Notes under the pieces: generated by a model
What the model saw: only the letters and a program-made list of their open reading frames with translations
Database searches by the model: none
Told to the model about the DNA's origin: nothing
Source: Pelargonium cotyledonis
Lineage: Eukaryota > Streptophyta > Magnoliopsida > Geraniales > Geraniaceae
Length of the DNA: 29,297 nt
Direction of reading: 5' to 3'
NCBI GenBank assembly: GCA_036897625.1
Contig: JAYMTA010000417.1
Span: 1-29,297 of the forward strand
Shown here: positions 10,346 through 19,902 of the stretch, piece by piece
Layout of the letters: every line of letters starts with the position of its first letter
How positions within the stretch are numbered: the first letter of the stretch is position 1
Program-made: the position numbers and the translations under genes

Positions 10346-11357
10346 GTAGAGTAATTTATTTGGGTACTCAGTCTGACCCCTGTTTCGCAAAAAGTTACAA
10401 GACAACAACCTTCCTGTTGCACCAAAAGCTCGACTTCTAATACTATTGCCAAGAATTTAACATATAGCACCCAAAACTACACAAAATATCCCTCAATCTA
10501 AACCATTAACGACACATCTGAAAACCAAAAAATAAATATGTATGCTTCAGTTCAATATTGTTACCTGCAAAACTGGAACTATTGTATGAGCTTGAAGACG
10601 GAGTCTATTTTTTGGTATTGTCTTTGTGCCGACACTGTCTTGTCTTCAACAAGAATGATAGATAACCATAACCCAGCTTCATAATGGCTTTTCTTCTCTG
10701 TCCAATGAAAATAGCACGTCAATAATGGCTTGGAAACAAGATCCTGAGCGGAAGCAGACAATTGGAAAATGTAGCACATTACCTCATGAAACAGCACTCT
10801 TTCGCCACATGTTCGCTAAAGTCTTCACCAATAATTATAGCACAAGATAAATTATCAAACCCATATGTGCAAGTGATCAATTCAATTAGTGTAAAGTCAA
10901 CTCCCTAGTAGCCTTCCAGAAAACGGTTTTTCACATTAGCACTCAACAGATATGCAAAGGACTACAATAGCCTTGGACTACGCACAATATACCGAAACCA
11001 GAATCTCCCAAATAAATCAATAAGTTTATGTATAGTTTACAATGTGTTCTTAGATAGAAATGTACCATCAACCTTGTTCATAAAACAATCCAAAATGCTC
11101 TAAAGAGATTGCTTCTGTAAAAGACCTGCATCACAAGATTAGAGAGCATCAGAGATGTAGCAAGGACAATTTAGATGCATTAAATTCATTTCCCTATTGA
11201 TGACTGGACAATATGATTTTTTTAAAAGGGCATTCCTGTCATTTCCATATAATCAAATGCAAGTTTTGTCTCTATCTTCACAAGTTGCCAGAACCTGTAT
11301 TAAAGGACTTCCCACCTGCCTGCCTTCTCTTGACCAAACTCCCCTATTTTTCTCATC

Positions 11358-11606
11358 ATGGGAATTCAAAATCCTAAGCTAGCACCTCTCATCTTTATGA
11401 TCTTACTTGCAACAAGCCAACTCTCAAGTTGCCGCAACATCCACAGAATGCTGAGTGAAGAGTCGGCTATAACTGAATTCTATACCAGGTTCCGGTGGCA
11501 ACTCTCTGCAAAAGCTCCTGAGGAGTCCAGCAAAGATGTATCCGACCAAGTTTATGAAGTTTCTCGCCGATCAATTCCAGCGGGACCAAACCCACTTCAT
11601 AATTGA
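11358..11606 (+). CDS. CLE signalling prepropeptide, CLE21-like (82 aa)
   Basis: This single-exon ORF encodes a small secreted peptide precursor. Residues 1 to about 25 are a signal peptide with a hydrophobic core (APLIFMILLA) ending near SSC. A variable, charged middle region follows. The last 12 residues are the CLE motif RSIPAGPNPLHN directly before the stop. That is one residue away from Arabidopsis CLE21 (RSIPTGPNPLHN, from memory). In the family, this dodecapeptide is cut out after secretion, often hydroxylated or arabinosylated on the central prolines (here in PAGP), and read by CLAVATA1/BAM-type leucine-rich-repeat receptor kinases to control meristem or vascular cell fate. The ATG at 11358 is used because it directly precedes the signal peptide; an MITE lies about 190 bp downstream. 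Which CLE pathway it acts in cannot be told from sequence. Confidence 0.88.
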   Translation: MGIQNPKLAPLIFMILLATSQLSSCRNIHRMLSEESAITEFYTRFRWQLSAKAPEESSKDVSDQVYEVSRRSIPAGPNPLHN

Positions 11607-11796
11607 ATAGTATTTCGAGAGTTTGATGTGTTTTTGTAGCGATACAGATATTTCACGGTTGTTAGTGTCAAATCATTTCCTCTTCTCATTTCTAGTTAAT
11701 GATGTATGATAGATACGTTGAAATATAATGTAAGTAGTTTTTTTTGTTCTCAAGAAATTGTAATATTTTTTTATTCAATGGAATGGTTTAACCTCA

Positions 11797-12114
11797 GGAA
11801 CAATTGCGGATAAATACTCTATACTTGACTCCACTTGAAATAGCTCCCTATACTCTCTTTTTTCGTCAACTAACTCTCTGTATTTTTAATTTTTCATTTC
11901 GGCAATGTGAAACTGATGGTGATAGTATAGATATATTGGGTAGTTTGAAAGAATATTTTTTATAGACCATGTGCCATACATTTGATGAGAGTACTGAGTA
12001 CATGATAGGAATGAAAAATTGAAAGTACACGGAATTGGTTACCGTGAAGAAAATATATATTGGAAGCTATCAACAAATGGGGCTAAGTATAAGGTACTTA
12101 TCAGTAATTTTCCC
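11797..12114. mobile_element. MITE with long (~55 bp) imperfect terminal inverted repeats
   Basis: The left end (AATTGCGGATAAATACTCTA onward) matches the reverse complement of the right end (AATTACTGATAAGTACCTTA onward). Pairing continues through ACTTG...CCC/CACTTG and ATAGCT blocks for about 55 bases at roughly three quarters identity. Total length is about 318 bp. Possible target duplication around TAAC is weak. I cannot assign a superfamily; long inverted ends would suit a Mutator-like MITE. Confidence 0.65.
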
Positions 12115-12984
12115 TAACATTATTAAGGATGTAAAACTGCATTAGTTTGTCATCTAAATCCATTTTCCCTTTACCGGCATGACAGTCCAGCCGAATTCAG
12201 GCAAGGGAAGTTATATAATATACTTTATCTGAATAAAATAATACTGTGTTACATCATAGTCATGGGCACATTTAATTTTATATAAATTTAAAAGGTCAGA
12301 TGGCACATTGAGTTAGTTTCAGTCACCGACTAAAAGTATATATGCATAATACGACTCTGAGAACTGTAATGGAATACAAAAGAAGTCAAATTCAAGCACA
12401 TCAGCACAGGTCACTCATTTTGGCTTCATTTTTAAAATACTAGCAGCTAAAACAGTGGGGTAAACTTTAGGGTGCCTTCCATGCAAAGCCACCAAACAAC
12501 AAGGAGAGTTGGTATTTAAATAAGAAAACACAACCAATATTTTAGTTTCAATTTTATGCGTGTTTACTATTTACTCTCTAAGAAGTCAATGAATACATTT
12601 GGAAGGATTCCAGGAACTAACTTTGATGATTAAACAATGAGAATGTAAAGGACTATATTATTGTTGCCTACAAGATTATTTTATTTCTTTTATTAAAATA
12701 GCTGCATATATTAGACCTAAAGTTAGCTAGCAGTTAAGCATGTGGGAACATGTGGCACTTCTACATGGAAATTTCTAATATCCAATCACTTAAATAGACC
12801 AAAAAAGGAATGGAAAAAAAAGAAGAGAAGAGAACATAGCTTTTTAATATTATTTACCATTTTCTGTATCATAACTTTGAGGAGCTGTTTAGACTGTTTG
12901 ACTCATCCAAAATATGTTGCTTTCCTACAGGGATTTTGTAGAAGAGCGATCAGTACCTTGCACCTGCTCTTGACCGAAAATACA

Positions 12985-13030
12985 AATATACCATATATTT
13001 TTTTTTTTGAACCAATATACCATATATTTT
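12985..13030 (-). mobile_element. Ultrashort poly(A) insertion with ~17-bp target-site duplication
   Basis: AATATACCATATATTTT occurs at about 12985-13001 and again at 13014-13030. Between the copies lie only a T run and TTGAACC. On the minus strand this is GGTTCAA plus poly(A), again the footprint of a strongly truncated retroposon. Confidence 0.6.
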
Positions 13031-13321
13031 TACTTGGACAACAAAAACAGGAATTCAAAAACAAATTTTATGCATACTATGTGGCGTCGTAGAATTTTAA
13101 GCAGACAAAGAACTACTGTAAGAGTAATAAACATATTTAAGAGAGATAAAGGAAAAAATTGTACCTGCATGATTATTCTTGAAATGCAGAACAAATAAAA
13201 ATGCCTGTTCGAGACCTGCAAGCATTTAATGTTTAATACTAAATATATATCAATATATGTACTCTTAAACACACGCCTCTGTCTAAATTACGAGGATAAC
13301 ATACCAAATGCAGAGATCCGA

Positions 13322-16300
13322 CTACATTAGCTCAGTGCCCACAGGATCAACAGAAAAATGAACAGAAAGTGTATTCTGGATTATCGGCTGGAACTTAGAG
13401 CTCCACATCTGTTTTTACAAATTCAAGATACTTCATAATCTTGCCATACATAAAAAAAGAAAAAGCTAAAAATTCCAACTGGAGAAAGGCTAATATGATG
13501 AATCTAGAAACATTCAGTTATTTTTCTATTTTAAGTCCTTTAGAACTTTCATTAATCACGAGTTCAGTTCTGCAACTAAAGATGTAGAATGCGTGACCAT
13601 ACTTCATTGTAGTTCTTTTGCATTTTGCAACATTAACCCATGCAAAACTAAAACATAATATTTTTAAGCAAATCATTAGTTTGGGCTCCTTACATTTCTG
13701 TACTCTAGGCTGCCCTGAAATATCTCAAAGGCATCAACTGCAAAATATGCCAGAAAGAGCCAATCAACTAGAAGCAAATAGGACATAATCATATAACTAC
13801 AGAATGTGAATGAGGGCTCACGTGATCGAAATCGTATAACCACTCCATGTGTATATTCTGTACTGCTGTCATTAAAATTAAAACCTGACAGCAAAATGCT
13901 AGTAAGAAATTATATATTATTATACATCGAATCCATGTAAGCTAATACCTGTCCATATTCTTAATTAGGCAGAAGAAAACCCAGAGAGGATGAAAGTATT
14001 AAAGACTTTCAGCTCAAAAACACCTTGAGTAGATTGGACAATTAAGGATGGAAACTCCATTGTCAGTTTTTCTAGCGAATCCAATGCATCTTCGACGGGG
14101 CCATCCAATGCATTATCAACAAAGGAAAGAAGGAGAATGAACTCCAAGCCATAATTGAATTCCTGTCATAGCGAGTAACATATCAGTTCCTGGATTATTG
14201 TTGGATACTTGAATCACTTAACCAAGGCACTATTCAGAAAAACAAAACCAATCATGTTGTGATATTAAGATTGCATTTGCATCACTAGCTCTAGTTTATA
14301 TTTGTAGATGTGCATTTATTGGAATGTTGACATAACAATATACGTAATATAAAAGCAGCAAATTTTCATCACATTTATAAACACAAAGTTAGTTTGTTAG
14401 ATTCAACTCTAACCTCCCCTTTCCTGAATATAGGAAGAATGTCATCCTCTACTTCAGTTTCATAATCCACGTTAAGAAACCCCTGCAGTTACACAGAAAG
14501 TGCAAGCCCAATAAGTTGCATATTATAAATTTATCAGCAATACAGTTCATTCTGCGGGAAACTAATACTCAAAGGAACTGAGAGCTGGTGTTTACATGTT
14601 GGGCCATACATGGCAGTGGGGTGTTACATGCTCCTTAAGAACTCCCAAGTAGTAGGAATTCTCATAAAACTTTGCAATGTCTTCCTTTCTTTGAAAACGT
14701 AGGAAGATAGCATGCGTGTATTTCTCTACATTTTGATCAGAGAGACGACCTACCATAGAAAAATGTACATAAATGCCCAATAAAAGACAGATTACTTAAT
14801 TTGTAAGGCATATGAGTGCATGTGTCAGTGTGCCTTGGACAACTTTTAAACTCAGTAGCTGTTGGGATCATCTGATTGCTAAAGTCAGCTACACTTACAG
14901 GTAAGTTTGTGGGTGTCGAACTACAATAATTTCTTGTTTAGATAGAGTTTGGTATTACCCAGTAGCTATAGAACTATAATAATCAACAAGAATTCTTGCA
15001 TGGGAATTCATAACATTATATTACCTCCTTAATATTAACAAGCAGGATCAGACAATACAGAACCAGTTATCAACCAACAAAAACTAGCTGCATTTAATGC
15101 CTAACAATGCATAAAAAGAGAAGCAGAATCTCACCTAATGATATTGTAATAATTCCACGCATTTGATATTGGCATGTAAAAAGATAATCCAGCATATCTT
15201 TCTCTTCCTCATCAGATATATCCTCCTTTGCTTTGAGAAGGCATATGTGTTCCACAACTTTTCTGTACGAAGTAGAGATATCTCAAAAAAATGTGACAAA
15301 AATTCATGCTCAAATGTCAACATGCATTCCAAGTCCAAAACCCAACAACCCAAGATAAATTATGAAAATATCATCACCAATCTAAAGACTACAAAAGGAC
15401 CATCTATGAAGCCAACAAGATATGCTCCAAATTCCAAGTCCAGAACATAATCTAGCATATGAAGTATTATAAAATCATATTATATCTAGTCTAGTACATG
15501 AAACATTGAGAAGCAAGATATCCCACAATGTACAGAAGAATTAACTAACATATGTGTTCCACAAATTTTCTGTGCAAAATAAAAATATCCCACCAATGTG
15601 ATGAGATTTTCCGTTCTCAACTACACATATGAGTATGACCACCAACATGCATCCCAAGTCCAAAACACCACATCTCAAGTTAAATTAAGAAAATGTCCTC
15701 ACCGATCTAGAGACCACATAAAGACCATCTATGAAGCTCACAAGCCATCAAACCAACAAGATAAGCTCGAAATTTTCAGTTAAACAGAACATAAACTAGC
15801 AAATGAAGTATTAACAGTCACATTCTATCTAATCTAGTCCGGAAATGTAGAGATTGAGGAGTCAATTTTGCATATTCTCAACAATGCATTATAATTTCAC
15901 CACGAACCTTTTCCTCTTCGTGTTGACACTTGAGCTCCGCCCCTCCGACACTGACAAAACCTTCCCCTGGTTCTTGCTCCGCAGAAAACGCGTGTCCACA
16001 GCCAAATTGAATCCCATAACTATGAAACAAAATAGCCTCAACAACATTTACTGGAAAAACCACATCAAACGTAGGGTTTCTAAACAAAATTACCTGGAAA
16101 GTCGACTTTCTCTGCGGCTGGATGTGACATTTTCGGACAAATCCACTTGCAAAACCTCCTCTCCCCCGCTGACAATCGCACAAGAAAACTTTCAATTTTG
16201 TTTGTCCAACTTTCTTAGCAGCCAAACAGTACAGAATAGGGAGCGAAACTCACCGCATAAAGAAACGCAATGAGGAGAAACCGAGTTTTGCCGTAATCGG

Positions 16301-16359
16301 TGACAACGGCTGAGACGGTAGCTCGGAGATGGACTCCGATTAAGCGCTTGAATCAGCAT
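13322..16359 (-). CDS. Dual stress-response A/B barrel (Dabb) protein, UP3/DABB1-like (10 exons, 297 aa)
   Basis: Exons, in transcription order: 16359-16254, 16168-16094, 15950-15908, 15262-15135, 14749-14610, 14482-14414, 14162-14024, 13884-13822, 13737-13694, 13408-13322. Every junction is GT-AG and the summed length is 894 nt, in frame to TAG. Residues 1-74 are basic and Ser/Arg-rich and could target an organelle. Dabb domain 1 is about 76-172 (starts VVEHICLLKAKED, includes YTHAIFLRF and GVLKEHVTPHCHG). Dabb domain 2 is about 188-290 (LEFILLLSF, YTHGVVIRFRS, VHFSVDP near the end). Proteins of this type are small ferredoxin-like alpha/beta barrels; Arabidopsis UP3 was found in peroxisomes and related single-domain proteins are stress-induced, but no reaction is firmly known. 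Exons 2-3 are the least certain part: they lie in DNA that is open in several frames, and an alternative start exists in exon 2. Confidence 0.88.
15242..15890. repeat. 307-bp tandem duplication in Dabb intron 3, including the start of exon 4
   Basis: Copy A (about 15242-15548) and copy B (about 15549-15890) align with an offset of 307 at the exon end. Shared blocks include CATATGTGTTCCACAA, CCAAGTCCAAAAC, GACCATCTATGAAGC and ATGAAGTATTA. Copy A contains the first 21 bases of exon 4 and its splice acceptor; copy B repeats both in diverged form (acceptor AG at 15571-15570). Confidence 0.85.
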
Positions 16360-16403
16360 TTTCTTCCTGATTTTCCCTTCTTTTCTCGGAAGAATATGAG
16401 ATG

Positions 16404-16412
16404 TTAGGGTTT
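16404..16412 (-). promoter_or_regulatory. Telo-box (AAACCCTAA on the minus strand) upstream of the Dabb gene
   Basis: TTAGGGTTT on the plus strand, 45 bp upstream of the Dabb start codon, is a telo-box on the coding strand. The placement close to the ATG matches the one in the helicase leader. No obvious TATA box was recognised here. Confidence 0.45.
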
Positions 16413-16942
16413 TAGCATTTCAATTTGCAGTGGCAGATTGTGTTGGTGTGGCGGTGGTTCTAAATGGATGGACCAAAAAAATTCCAAATTTTAAATGGTA
16501 GTTATAAATTGGCGCCACATTAAAAATAAAATAAAGATATCAACAATATAGATTTTATTATTTAAAAATAAAAAAGAGTTCAATGACATTGAACAATTGG
16601 GTTCAAATCTTAGAGCTGGCACTCAATGAACTTTTTCTATTTATTAAATCCACTCGACAAAAGTAAATGTCTATCTCTAAATCGCAATGGAAAAATAGTA
16701 ATGAACATCATAAAATATGACAAATTTCACTTATCGTAAAGTCAAAACTACACAATTTTAACTCGTGATTAAGTCGTTGTTTTGCCTTTCACTTGTTTGA
16801 TTGGTACGACGATATCTTTTAAAAGATGACTAATTATTGTCATTAATTTGATCAATCAACTAATAAGTGTCAAGTATATGAATATTCTAACTATAAATTG
16901 TGAGAAAAATGATTTCAATAATACATCTCAATAATTCAAATA

Positions 16943-17204
16943 CTCCCCCGTCTTAAAATAAGTGTTTTGTTTCCATTTTTTGTAAAAATTAAGAATTACA
17001 AGATAATTTAGTGTGTTTCCAATATAACCCTTACTTTCTCCGCCTACACCCCATGTGTACCTATGTACAGATTTGCCCATGTGCATAAGTGATAAGAGTA
17101 ATATGGAAAGAACAATAATATAATAGCATAAAAATACAAACAATACACTCATTTTGGGACAAAAAATTTAGACAAACAAAACACTCATTTTGAGACGGAG
17201 GGTG
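16943..17204. mobile_element. Stowaway-like MITE downstream of TFIIE-beta
   Basis: The left end reads CTCCCCCGTCTTAAAATAAG after TA. The right end reads CTCATTTTGAGACGGAGGGT and is followed by G then TAA. These are the CTCCCTCCGTCC-type ends of Stowaway (Tc1/mariner) MITEs, which duplicate TA. About 262 bp, noncoding. A relative lies at 18969-19211. Confidence 0.75.
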
Positions 17205-17536
17205 TAACACATTTTCATGGAATTTTTTTATGTGGCTAAAAGAATAAAGTTGATTCCCATAGCAAACACTTTCAAAAAAACAATGGAACCTAAAACCAGC
17301 CCTCTTGCTTTCCAGGTTTTGATCAAATTTATCTCAAGTTTTGTCTTCATTAACAGTTCACATAGTACACAAATAGCATTACAATGATCCTCCAATATTG
17401 TTCATCTGATAGATCTGTTTTTTTTTTCATATCGAAACCCTAGGACACTATCTATTTTACAAATCTGATACAAGCACTCGGGTTTAACAAACCCAGCAGC
17501 GGAGAACAGAAATAACCACCTTCGCATTCTCGGCTA

Positions 17537-19902
17537 TCATTTCAAGTTCTGAAAGAGCTCGGGAAGATGAGCATTGGTTAGCTTAGTCCTCTTGCTAATC
17601 TCGTGCTTCTTCTTCTTAGTTTTGGACTTTGAGGATACTCCCTGAATCTGAGCTGCTGCCCTCCTCTTTGCAGTGTTGGTTGCAGGCTTCATCCCGTTCT
17701 TCTGGAGATCCTTCTCGATGTCAAGCATGTCACGAGGTAACTCGATTCCTCGAAAAAGCTGTTTGAGGTCATCGTCCACCTTAATGGGTACTCTGGGATC
17801 ATTTGGGTATGCAATGTCCTCTTGTGAATCGAAGTTCGATAAAAGCCAAATCTGACCTGCAGATTTCAGGGCCTACAAGAGTGCTGGTAATTAATACTGG
17901 CATCACTTTGCCAATGAAAATGAGAACAAAAACTACTGACTGCAATTGATATCACTGTAACAAGCACTAAGTATTAAAAGCTATACGCCCAAGGCTCATC
18001 ACTCTACCAACAGCTGCCAAAGAAGACATAAGACTTATTTTCATACAACACAACCAACCCATTTCCTGAACAATGTTGGGGCCAGCTCTCTGAATCCATC
18101 TGCGTGAATTCTCCTCCAACAATTATCCAATTGAATCCTATCTCCTCAGTTAAGCCAAGTGCAATCATGTTTTTCCTCACTACTTTCCATGTTAACTTAG
18201 GTCTACCCTTATCCATTTGGTTTCTTCCAACTGAATTCTCGTCGTTCCTCACGGGATCACAAGTCTCTTAACGCTATACATGTTGAAAGCATCTTGTAAT
18301 TCTGCTACCCCATTTTATGACTTTGTATATACTTTGGAGCACAACATTTGGTGCCACATAACATAGTTGGTCATATTGCTAACTTTCCTTTCAAACTTGA
18401 GTTATTTCCCCCTGGTGAATATAGGATTGCAAAAATCGAATTTACCTGTAAATCTTCCATGACAGTTGGGTATGCATCCTTGAGATCAATAACCGCAATG
18501 CCCTCTGGAAACTTTCGTACCAAGACAAGTAGTTGACTCTTGTCCTTCAGATCATGCTTGGACTGTAGACAAAGAGGAGAGGCACTCATTATTACCTATT
18601 TACCTAAATACAAGAACCAAAAAGTGTCCATCTGTCAGAGTTTGATCATTACCTTGTAAGAAAAGCGCCTACCATCGTAGTAAACTTTTGGGTTATTCCT
18701 CAAACTGTCAAAGACAGCTTTATTGGCATTTGCATTAACATAACATGCTTCATTGATTTGCTCTGGCGTAAAGGATTGTCTAGTCTGCAAATATTCATAG
18801 AGAAGTAGGTCACTAGACAGATAAATACTTCTAAAATATATCAAGCAAAGTAATCATTAATCATAACCACCATTGCCGATTGCAAAATAAACATATATTT
18901 CAAATAGGATGTCAAACAAACAAAGCTGAAATTACATGTCTTGAGAGCAATTCCGATTTCTTTAAACACTCCCTCCGTCCAAAAATGACCATCTTGCTTT
19001 CCATTTTGAGAATAATTAGAAAGAACTCAGTATTGTACATTTCCTATAGTACCCCCATGAACATGTGTTGCGACAATCTTAAAGGATACTAATTAACTTA
19101 TTATAGGAGATACTATTGGTATTTTATACACAACTTCCTAAAGAAGAAAGAGGACGCTCATTTTGAGACAAAAATGCTTGAAACAAGACACTCACTATGG
19201 GACGGAGGGAGTACTAAATTTTCTTCATATCTCCATCTGGGTTTCTTATCTTCTTCTTTTCCTTACCCATTTTGTCTTGCTCCCACTACAATATTTTATT
19301 TATTAACAACACAAATTCATCCACGAACAATTTTAACCTACAAACCTTGATTCTTCAACGACCGCCTATGTAAGATCACCTAATCATACTGCCCAGAAAC
19401 CGTCATACCAAATCCCAACCTCATCTCCCCACCTCCCTAAAGGAAAACCGATATTGACATAGATCATGTAACTATTTGTTAGTTCCTTCAGCAGGTGCCT
19501 AATTCATAATATATCGCATAGTATAGCCAGAATACATCGATCGTCCCATATTCAGATATTTCATATTTACAAACAGAAACATGAACACAGTTAATTAGAA
19601 AAAGATGCTTAGAGAGCAAGAGAGAACAGTTTAGTGTGCACCTCCAGAAGCAGGTCTATAACACGCTTGATTTGAGCCCCTACAGGACCTTTTCGTATGC
19701 TATTGATGTGCTGAAGTCTCTCAGTATCATTTGAGAATTTGATAGCTGGAGCAGGAGATTTTGTAATAGTTGAAGGAGGTGGCGGCGTGAACTTCTGAGT
19801 TCTTGCAGCCCTAGGGGGCGCTTTGGCAGCAATGCTGCTAAGTGTCGTCTGACATCTCTCTTGCTGCCTTTTGAACCTATTCAACTGTTCTTGCAATGCC
19901 AT
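17537..19902 (-). CDS. Transcription initiation factor IIE, beta subunit (4 coding exons, 281 aa)
   Basis: Exons: 19902-19642, 18784-18653, 18562-18446, 17872-17537; all GT-AG, all phase 0, 281 codons plus stop, the usual plant length. With TFIIE-alpha it forms TFIIE, which recruits and stimulates TFIIH at RNA polymerase II promoters in the nucleus. Residues 1-25 are a short helical start (LQEQLNRFKRQQERCQTT), 26-60 a Pro/Ala-rich linker, and about 65-125 and 130-200 the two winged-helix domains. The second carries the motif SKHDLKDKSQLLVLVRKFPE and the conserved APID-type segment YPTVMEDLQ. The C-terminus is basic (KSKTKKKKHEISKRTKLTN) and ends HLPELFQ, a hallmark of plant TFIIE-beta. The acceptor CTCAG directly precedes the ATG, so a 5' UTR intron is likely. 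Intron 1 contains a Stowaway MITE. Confidence 0.95.
18969..19211. mobile_element. Stowaway-like MITE in TFIIE-beta intron 1
   Basis: The ends are CTCCCTCCGTCCAAAAATG and GGGACGGAGGGAG, a near-perfect Stowaway terminal inverted repeat. The right flank is TA (19212-19213); the left flank is CA, probably a mutated TA. The 243-bp interior resembles the MITE at 16943-17204 (shared motifs such as CATGTG and TTTCC near the same places). Confidence 0.85.

Larger units (their letters stand above)
6287..11357. other. 5-kb spacer between helicase and CLE genes, mostly decayed repeats
   Basis: I see no convincing gene here. The first few hundred bases must include the helicase 3' UTR, which may be interrupted by an intron (donor-like GTAAGT at 6316). 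The rest holds a hAT-like element (6453-6709), further AACCCG/CGGGTT-rich remnants (about 8740-8980 and 9860-9990), a 48-bp tandem duplication, a TA run at 9082-9096, a tiny poly(T) insertion (10037-10092), a three-copy degenerate repeat (10104-10345), and an unassigned minus-strand open stretch (10904-10779). Confidence 0.6.
11607..13321. other. Spacer between the CLE gene and the convergent Dabb gene
   Basis: Contains the 3' flanks of two convergent genes. It holds an inverted-repeat MITE (11797-12114) and a very short poly(T) insertion (12985-13030). The rest is AT-rich and I see no gene; open stretches such as 12742-13092 are low-complexity and have no recognisable protein signature. Confidence 0.6.
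16360..17536. other. Spacer between Dabb promoter and TFIIE-beta 3' end
   Basis: Holds the Dabb promoter and leader (16360 to about 16480), an AT-rich middle without recognisable genes, a Stowaway-like MITE (16943-17204), and the 3' UTR of the TFIIE-beta gene (from 17536 down). Confidence 0.6.

Noticed and set aside
12742-13092. 116-codon plus-strand frame
   Set aside because: Lys- and Phe-rich translation of AT-rich DNA that runs through the small poly(T) insertion; no protein signature.
15854-16273. 139-codon open frame on the plus strand
   Set aside because: It lies antisense to exons 1-3 of the Dabb gene and has no recognisable domain; the minus-strand exon chain explains the region.
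16560-16640. GGTTCAAATC block considered as the T-arm of a tRNA gene
   Set aside because: No matching acceptor stem, D-arm or anticodon arm at the right distance.
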